Below, piece after piece: positions 8,037-11,070 of a stretch of DNA of 11,070 nt. This DNA comes from Chromera velia (Eukaryota > Sar > Chromeraceae). A model generated the notes under the pieces. That model saw only the letters and a list, made by a program, of their open reading frames with translations, ran no database searches and was not told where the DNA came from. The stretch is taken from assembly GCA_018398765.1 (NCBI GenBank), contig JAHBMJ010002398.1, forward strand, positions 7,878 to 18,947, written 5' to 3'. Every line of letters starts with the position of its first letter. Positions within the stretch are counted from its first letter, which is position 1. Both the position numbers and the translations under genes were made by a program.

Positions 8037-9209
8037 TACACACACACAGAGGGGGACATGCAGAAACACAGGTAGATAAACGGGCAAGGAGGGACGGGGG
8101 GCAACACGGAAGGAAGACTGACGCACGCACAAGCATGAGGGAGGAACCTTTGCTTAATTTCTCCCGGCATGCACTCTCAGTGGACCCTGATGGACGGTAG
8201 GGAGGGGTGTCACTCACAGTCAAGCGGAGTCACTCAGTGAGATGATGGATGACCCCTTTCTCCTCTCCCCATCCACTCACATGCAGACTGTATATAGACA
8301 CATACACACGCACGTCGCCCCATGCACCCACCTGTGAACATCATGATCCAGGCGTTCAATGAGGAACAGATTGCGAATCTCTTCATGCGCACATCTTCCA
8401 CGGTGGGGTCGGGAAACCTGCACACACACACACACACACACACGCACACAAAGACACTATACTCATAGGCGTATGAAGTGGGGAGCCCTCTCTTACATGG
8501 CGTCAGACCCAGACACACAATTTGGTAAGAAGACACATGAAAACACACACGAAATGACTCTCTCGAAAGAAACAGGGCAAACACATGCATGACAGGACAA
8601 GACAAAGTCAAACGAAAGACATCTGTACATATATACATACACTCATGTACGCGCTTACGCAAACACTCTCAAATGGAAACCGGAAGTCCATCTCATCGCA
8701 CGGAAGCGTGTGTAGCATCAAGATAGTCGACCAGCTTTCTGTAAAACTCGTCCGGAAGAAGAATTCTCTGCCAACTTGGAGCGACAGCTGACTGCCGAAA
8801 CGATTTGCCTAACCTTGCCCAGCGCCCATATGCATTACTAACGTCCTTTCTCTTCAACTCTTCATGTGCCTTCACACGTGCTGGCTTGAAGCTGCAGATT
8901 TTCGTCTGTGTCTGATTCGAGGGGTTCTTGGGCACTCAAGTGGTGAGCATGCGTGAGCAAACTAAACAACAATAGGTGTCGACGAAAAATGACTAACCTG
9001 CTCCACAGGTAGAGACCGTACACCATGAAGAACGCAATAGCGGTTGCTCGCAATGCGATCTGGATGGTGTTCAGGCCTGAAGTGTCGGGTTGGCACTTGA
9101 GCGCCCAGTCCGTGTAGTCCCCCTTTTGGTTGGGGAACCAGTAATTGGAGGGGAGGGCATTCAGCCGGTTGGCGATGTTCTCGTTCGTCAGGTTGTAGTA
9201 GACGGACAT
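2278..9209 (-). CDS. Microbial (type-I) rhodopsin with long Gln/Pro/Met-rich cytoplasmic tail; split gene
   Basis: This is a seven-helix retinal protein of a membrane, a light-driven sensor, channel or pump of unknown activity. The inferred join (minus strand) is 9209-8998, 8417-8332, 7974-7820, 7000-6761, 6074-5958, 5186-5025, optionally 4682-4662, 4456-4356, 3904-3547, 2853-2662, 2328-2278. All junctions keep phase, giving 557 residues (564 with the microexon). Helices A-G lie at roughly 46-70, 83-105, 122-144, 153-171, 176-201, 214-238 and 247-275. Diagnostic residues are W129, T132, C133 and P134 in helix C, W227, F230, P231 and W234 in helix F, GPEG at 237-240, and D257 and K261 in helix G. 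K261 is the expected retinal Schiff-base lysine. Bacteriorhodopsin R82, D85 and D96 correspond to K125, Q128 and Q139. The tail after ~285 has no enzyme domain that I recognise. TCP and GPEG resemble channelrhodopsins and enzymerhodopsins; that placement is inference. Exact junctions need transcript data. Confidence 0.85.
2446..2555. repeat. (CA)n microsatellite, intron 10
   Basis: An uninterrupted CA run of about 50 bp followed by interrupted CA units. On the gene's strand it is (TG)n, upstream of the exon 11 acceptor. Confidence 0.95.
2662..2853 (-). CDS. Rhodopsin exon 10: low-complexity tail and short coiled coil
   Basis: Encodes residues 478-541, phase 0. It opens GYGNQ, continuing the G-Y-G-Q pattern that ends exon 9, then a Q-rich block ([14 protein letters not shown]) and a T-Q-rich block. 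It ends with [15 protein letters not shown], which has heptad spacing of hydrophobic residues and could form a short coiled coil for oligomerisation. The acceptor is AATGCAG|GGA and the donor GGG|GTATGT. Confidence 0.85.
3547..3904 (-). CDS. Rhodopsin exon 9: Gln/Pro/Met/Gly-rich low-complexity tail
   Basis: Encodes residues 358-477, the largest exon. It starts [17 protein letters not shown], then becomes disordered and rich in Q, P, M and G, with Q runs ([12 protein letters not shown]), repeated Q-M-P and M-G-A-T motifs and no predicted membrane segment. An isolated ORF beginning at the internal ATG (3900-3898) is open, but the preceding phase-2 junction fits exon 8 perfectly. The acceptor is CTCTGCAG|C and the donor CAG|GTATGT. 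The composition resembles prion-like or scaffold tails; a role in clustering or localisation is inference. Confidence 0.85.
4151..4350. repeat. GAAA/GGAA microsatellite tract, intron 8
   Basis: Nearly 200 bp of imperfect GAAA and GGAA repeats on the plus strand. On the gene's strand this is a long CTTT pyrimidine tract starting directly after the exon 8 donor. The long open frames across it are simple-sequence artefacts. Confidence 0.95.
4356..4456 (-). CDS. Rhodopsin exon 8: charged helical linker
   Basis: Encodes residues 325-357 plus two bases of codon 358 (numbering without the microexon). The peptide begins [17 protein letters not shown], contains a D-rich stretch (QDDDDKEK) and ends FVRNKG. 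It is strongly charged and probably helical and cytoplasmic. The acceptor is GTGCAG|GAT. The donor GG|GTCAGT is phase 2 and pairs exactly with exon 9. Confidence 0.8.
4487..4596. repeat. CCAT, CT and GT microsatellites, intron 7
   Basis: Three consecutive simple-sequence runs on the plus strand: (CCAT)n, then (CT)n, then (GT)n. They occupy most of the small intron between the candidate microexon and exon 8. Confidence 0.9.
4662..4682 (-). CDS. Candidate 21-nt microexon in the tail (uncertain)
   Basis: Seven codons (S-V-K-S-S-V-E) lie between GCAAG and the donor GAG|GTCAGT. They are phase 0 on both sides, so the protein stays in frame with or without them. Against it: the acceptor is AAG while the other accepted exons use CAG, and the segment resembles a degraded echo of the exon 6 donor. 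It may be intronic. Confidence 0.3.
4734..4894. repeat. TTTC, TCTG/TCTA and CT microsatellites, intron 6
   Basis: Plus-strand TTTC repeats (about 4734-4760), TCTG/TCTA repeats (about 4790-4820) and a (CT)n run (about 4833-4870). On the gene's strand these are purine-rich, unlike most introns of this gene. Confidence 0.9.
4895..5000. repeat. Short tandem repeat with CT tract, intron 6
   Basis: The block TTGATGTTTGTTTGTGACGA plus CGTACT appears twice about 48 bp apart, separated by (CT)n, with a third truncated TTTTGATGTTTGA near 4990. It sits in intron 6 near the exon 6 donor. Confidence 0.8.
5025..5186 (-). CDS. Rhodopsin exon 6: cytoplasmic end of helix G and charged linker
   Basis: Encodes residues 271-324, phase 0 at both ends. 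It begins [17 protein letters not shown], finishing helix G with basic residues and entering an amphipathic, acidic/basic linker that ends [12 protein letters not shown] recognise no known domain in the linker. The acceptor is (TG)nCAG|GTG; its first ~30 bases are repeated four more times upstream within intron 5. The donor is AAG|GTCAGT. Confidence 0.85.
5159..5673 (-). repeat. 102/110-bp tandem array in intron 5 that copies the exon 6 start
   Basis: Five copies begin at 5159, 5261, 5371, 5473 and 5583, with spacing alternating 102, 110, 102, 110. Each contains, on the gene's strand, a (TG)n-CAG acceptor and about 30 bases of exon 6 (codons for [10 protein letters not shown]). In the four upstream copies this then diverges into CCAAGAATATTTATG and CATA-type microsatellite. 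The authentic exon uses the 5186 acceptor; decoy acceptors begin exon-like sequence at 5288, 5398, 5500 and 5610. Confidence 0.95.
5958..6074 (-). CDS. Rhodopsin exon 5: end of helix F, F-G loop, helix G with retinal lysine
   Basis: Encodes residues 232-270, phase 0 at both ends. It opens IIWIIGPEG, completing the F..P..W motif and the GPEG loop typical of channelrhodopsins and their relatives. Helix G reads [18 protein letters not shown]257 corresponds to bacteriorhodopsin D212 and K261 to the Schiff-base lysine K216. The acceptor CACGCAG|ATT is the last of a 46-bp array of identical acceptors. The donor TGG|GTGGGT is phase 0. Confidence 0.9.
6063..6489 (-). repeat. 46-bp tandem array in intron 4 that copies the exon 5 acceptor
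   Basis: Copies start at 6063, 6109, 6155, 6201, 6247, 6293, 6339, 6385, 6431 and 6477, exactly 46 bp apart, with few substitutions; the tenth is partial. On the gene's strand each unit holds a branch-point-like CTGAC, the acceptor CACGCAG and the first bases of exon 5 (ATTATTTGGATC). Nine units keep the CAG; in the tenth it is CTG. Only the copy at 6074 leads into the real exon. Confidence 0.95.
6761..7000 (-). CDS. Rhodopsin exon 4: helices D, E and F
   Basis: Encodes residues 152-231 in phase 0 at both ends. Helix D is around [18 protein letters not shown], helix E around [18 protein letters not shown], and a charged E-F loop ([12 protein letters not shown]) precedes helix F, which ends VSWTLFP. 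W227, F230 and P231 match bacteriorhodopsin W182, Y185 and P186 of the retinal pocket. The acceptor is CATGCAG behind a pyrimidine-rich stretch; the donor is CCG|GTACGT. Confidence 0.9.
7391..7636. repeat. 90-bp tandem repeat with embedded GGAT microsatellite, intron 3
   Basis: Units begin TGAGCAAATCGTATCGATGG at 7391, 7481 and 7571, with a short fourth copy at 7601. The first two carry GGAT repeats followed by a unique block containing GAATTCTGTATGAAA. Length differences lie in the GGAT tract. It is inside intron 3 and has no visible coding role. Confidence 0.9.
7820..7974 (-). CDS. Rhodopsin exon 3: end of helix B and helix C (counterion helix)
   Basis: Encodes residues 100-151. Helix C reads [16 protein letters not shown], which aligns without gaps to bacteriorhodopsin 81-96. 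The primary counterion Asp85 is therefore Gln128, Thr89 is Thr132, Thr90 is Cys133 (as in the channelrhodopsin TCP motif), Asp96 is Gln139 and Arg82 is Lys125. The acceptor is TCGCAG|GT. Two overlapping donors exist: ATG|GTCTGT after 7820 (phase 0, joins exon 4 with normal C-D loop length) and GTCT|GTAAGT after 7816 (phase 1, needs an extra exon). I use the first because it preserves rhodopsin spacing. Confidence 0.85.
7985..8050. repeat. (CACATA)n repeat, intron 2
   Basis: A short CACATA/CA microsatellite immediately upstream, on the gene's strand, of the exon 3 acceptor; there it reads (TATGTG)n. Confidence 0.9.
8332..8417 (-). CDS. Rhodopsin exon 2: A-B loop and most of helix B
   Basis: Encodes residues 71-99 plus the first base of codon 100. 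The acceptor is a CAG directly behind a (TG)n run, and its first base completes Arg71. The peptide begins [14 protein letters not shown], a charged A-B loop, then runs into helix B ([15 protein letters not shown]). The donor is ACAG|GTGGGT, phase 1, matching the acceptor of exon 3. Confidence 0.85.
8998..9209 (-). CDS. Rhodopsin exon 1: N-terminus and helix A
   Basis: Encodes residues 1-70 plus two bases of codon 71. The ATG at 9209-9207 is chosen because the likely leader between it and the TATA-like box has no other ATG on this strand. The N-terminal ~45 residues are polar, with an N-L-T glycosylation sequon at residue 6, two tryptophans and one cysteine, as expected for an extracellular leader. 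Helix A follows at about 46-70 and ends in LYLWS. The donor reads AGCAG|GTTAGT, phase 2. Confidence 0.85.
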
Positions 9210-9350
9210 CTTCGCGGGATCGCTTCTGCTGAATTTTCTCTGATTTCGTCTACCTGCCTGCAGGAAATGAATGAATTCAGGAAGAATGAATGTTCTTCTG
9301 CTGATCCTGTGGAAAACCCCAGGCCCAAGTCAACGCTGAAGTCAAACTGA

Positions 9351-9358
9351 CTTATATA
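9351..9358 (-). promoter_or_regulatory. TATA-like box upstream of the rhodopsin gene
   Basis: The minus strand reads TATATAAG about 145 bases before the start codon. A transcription start some 30 bases downstream would give a leader of roughly 115 nt with no upstream ATG. This is a sequence match only; many protists do not rely on TATA boxes. Confidence 0.4.
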
Positions 9359-9587
9359 TCTGCTGGTCGGCACGGGAAACTTCTCGGGGCAAGCAATACC
9401 TCGAGCGGTCCTCTTCTATTGCCACAATCACAGTCTAACGGGATTCACTCGGACAGACTGGTGCGTTTGAATAGGCACAGAGCTAGGTGTCGGAGTCCGT
9501 CCTTTCATGCATATACTTCGCTCCTATATAGCTGCCTTCGATCGATTAATCATGCAGCACGTGCGTGCATGATGTCCCATTGCATGG

Positions 9588-9610
9588 AGCATGCATGCAG
9601 CATGCATGCT
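9588..9610. repeat. 23-bp perfect palindrome built from GCATGCATGC
   Basis: Two 11-base arms flank a single central base; each arm contains GCATGCATGC. More TGCATG/GTGCATG copies lie just to the left (from about 9551). It is roughly 380-400 bp upstream of the rhodopsin start codon. Confidence 0.85.
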
Positions 9611-9964
9611 GCTATATATTCTTTAGTGTCTCTCTGGTCCTTTGTCGGGCCAGTATGCATCTTGCCTAGGCATAGGTCCTGTCCGTCTGTTATGGCCAAT
9701 CTGTTGCAAGCGCAAGCCCCTCGCTGCTATATATTCATATACGGACGTGACACACGCTTCAACGGTGAGTGCCTCAGAAACACAGTTTCACAGGTGCATG
9801 TTTTCCATATATGTACGTACACGTCGCCTCGGGGGGCAGCTCAGCTCTGCTGAGATCAGCCGAGAGGCCCTGAGATCGCACGGATCCACATAACATATTT
9901 TTTTATTTTTGAGGGGGGGTTGGGTTCTGTCTCTATCCGTCCGTCATGCACGGTGTCGCCCAAA

Positions 9965-10441
9965 TCTGACGTAAGCAAGCTTGCGAACGGCCCCGGAAAG
10001 CAAGAAAAATGAGAACTTTACGATTGACGTACGCAGGCCAGCCGATCAGGCAGTCACGCCGACCCCCCCCCCCGTGGGAAAAGCCGTAGAACCCCCCCTC
10101 CCCCAGGAAAAAAGCCTGGGGATGCAGCGTCACTTTCCGGGGCCACTGACGCACGCATGCATGACGACGCGGGTTCATGCACGCTTTTCTGGACCATTTG
10201 GGGCAAGATCTTTCCAGGGCCTTTTTTTGATGGAAATCGGGTAATCGGGTCTGAAGTCTACCTGACACACGCATATTTGGCGCACATTCAGCCTTTCGGG
10301 GCCGGGTTTTTGCCAAAAGATCTGACGCAAGCAAGCTTGCGAACAGCCTTGGAAAGCAAGAAAAATGACAACTGCACGATTGACGCACGCCGACCAGTCG
10401 ACCACCCCCCCCCTACCCCCTCGCGGGAAAAGCCGCGGAAC
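9965..10441 (+). repeat. Diverged direct-repeat pair of about 120 bp
   Basis: The stretches 9965-10092 and 10321-10441 align along their whole length. Both run TCTGACG-AAGCAAGCTTGCGAAC, then GGAAAGCAAGAAAAATGA, then ACGATTGACG-ACGC, then a C homopolymer, then GGGAAAAGCCG-GGAACC. They differ by scattered substitutions and small indels. No terminal repeat or coding content shows what kind of element this is. Confidence 0.8.
10101..10121. repeat. Perfect 7-bp hairpin
   Basis: CCCCAGG (10101-10107) and CCTGGGG (10115-10121) are exact inverted complements around a 7-base A-rich loop. It lies between the two diverged repeats. No function can be assigned. Confidence 0.7.
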
Positions 10442-10448
10442 CGTTAGA

Positions 10449-10512
10449 GAGTGGCAGTTAGTTGGCTAGCATAACGGAACTCATAGGTCGTAAGTTCAAG
10501 TTCTGTCATGCA
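10449..10512 (+). pseudogene. tRNA-like fragment (possible tRNA-Met-derived pseudogene or SINE head)
   Basis: An A-box-like TGGCAGTTAGTTGG at 10452-10465, ACTCAT with a CAT anticodon-like triplet at 10482-10484, AGGTCG, and a B-box-like GTTCAAGTTC at 10494-10503 appear in tRNA order. The 3' side of the anticodon stem seems to be missing and the T stem pairs poorly, so a working tRNA is unlikely. It may be chance. Confidence 0.3.
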
Positions 10513-10700
10513 AGGTTCGTACTTCTCTCTAAAGTAATGCTCTATTGCTTTCAGACTGACTGACCTGCATAGACTTGCATTGCATGTGTATTGACTCATA
10601 GACGGCGCGACGCCATGCATGCGGCTAGGCTTGGCATGCGCGCGGCTCATTCCATTCTGACACATGGAACCACTTATTGTCATTCAGACGCTCATATCGT

Positions 10701-10922
10701 TACGTGCCACCACTCCCTCCAGGCCACGTCCACGCTGGCCGAAGAAAAAGAACAATAAACAAGCTGAAAGCATCAATCTAGAAACGAATTTTTTCTATTT
10801 ATTTATTTGTCCATTTAGACCGAGTCATACAGTGATGCCGTCTTAAATCTGATTCAATCACGTCGTCTCACTCTTCCCTACACCGTGCCACCTCCCCCTC
10901 CTAGACCGCGTCCACGCGCGGT
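10701..10922. repeat. Diverged direct-repeat pair at the right edge
   Basis: 10701-10740 and 10883-10922 share CGTGCCACC, CCCTCC/CCCTCCT, and CGTCCACGC with about three-quarters identity by eye, offset by about 182 bp. Both are followed by A-rich sequence and later by GCCGTC. They suggest an old tandem duplication. Confidence 0.55.
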
Positions 10923-11070
10923 CGGTGACACACTCCACGGTAGACCAAAGAAAAAAAAATCTGGCTCACATTTACGAACAAGCTTGCAACAAACAGACAA
11001 GCGAGGCAAAAGAACCAACCAAGAGCTAACAACAAATGAACAACTTCCAACGTCAATGCCGTCGGATGCT

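Larger units (their letters stand above)
9374..11070. other. Upstream intergenic DNA without a supportable gene
   Basis: No open frame here has a recognisable domain. The region contains TGCATGC-rich palindromes (9550-9610), a duplicated CTGCTATATATTC (9609-9621 and 9724-9736), a diverged direct-repeat pair (9965-10440), a tRNA-like fragment (about 10449-10512) and a second diverged repeat pair (about 10701-10740 and 10883-10922). It is the likely promoter-side flank of the rhodopsin gene and may hold remnants of mobile elements. Confidence 0.55.

Overview
This window looks like nuclear DNA of a microbial eukaryote. Genes are broken by many introns, microsatellites are dense ((CA)n, (GA)n, GAAA, GGAA, GGAT, GACA and CATA types), there is no bacterial-style gene packing, and there is a two-base N gap at 1284-1285. 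Intermediate GC, GT-AG introns and several TGCATGC-type palindromes would fit an alveolate alga such as a chromerid, but that assignment is a guess.

One gene can be reconstructed with confidence. It lies on the minus strand from the ATG at 9209-9207 to the TGA at 2280-2278. Ten core exons (plus one doubtful 21-nt microexon) join in phase and give about 557 residues (564 with the microexon). The first ~285 residues are a seven-helix type-I (microbial) rhodopsin. It has a retinal Schiff-base lysine (K261) with its aspartate four residues before (D257), a W-T-C-P helix C, a W..FP..W helix F and a GPEG loop of the channelrhodopsin/enzymerhodopsin kind. The helix C ion-transfer positions are very unusual: the bacteriorhodopsin D85/T89/D96 positions read Q-T-Q, and R82 is replaced by lysine. 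The rest is a charged linker, then about 185 residues rich in Gln, Pro, Met and Gly, a short coiled coil and a basic tail. No enzyme domain is visible.

Layout in the gene's direction (right to left): 11070-9360, upstream region with diverged repeats, a tRNA-like fragment and palindromes; 9358-9210, probable TATA box and 5' leader; 9209-5958, exons 1-5 encoding helices A-G; 5186-2278, exons 6-11 encoding the cytoplasmic tail; 2277-1, microsatellite-rich DNA without a supportable gene.

The introns are the second notable element. In introns 4 and 5, tandem arrays have copied the intron-exon boundary itself. Nine evenly spaced copies (46 bp apart) of the exon 5 acceptor, and five copies of the exon 6 acceptor with about 30 bases of exon, lie in a row; only the exon-proximal copy of each can give the full-length protein.
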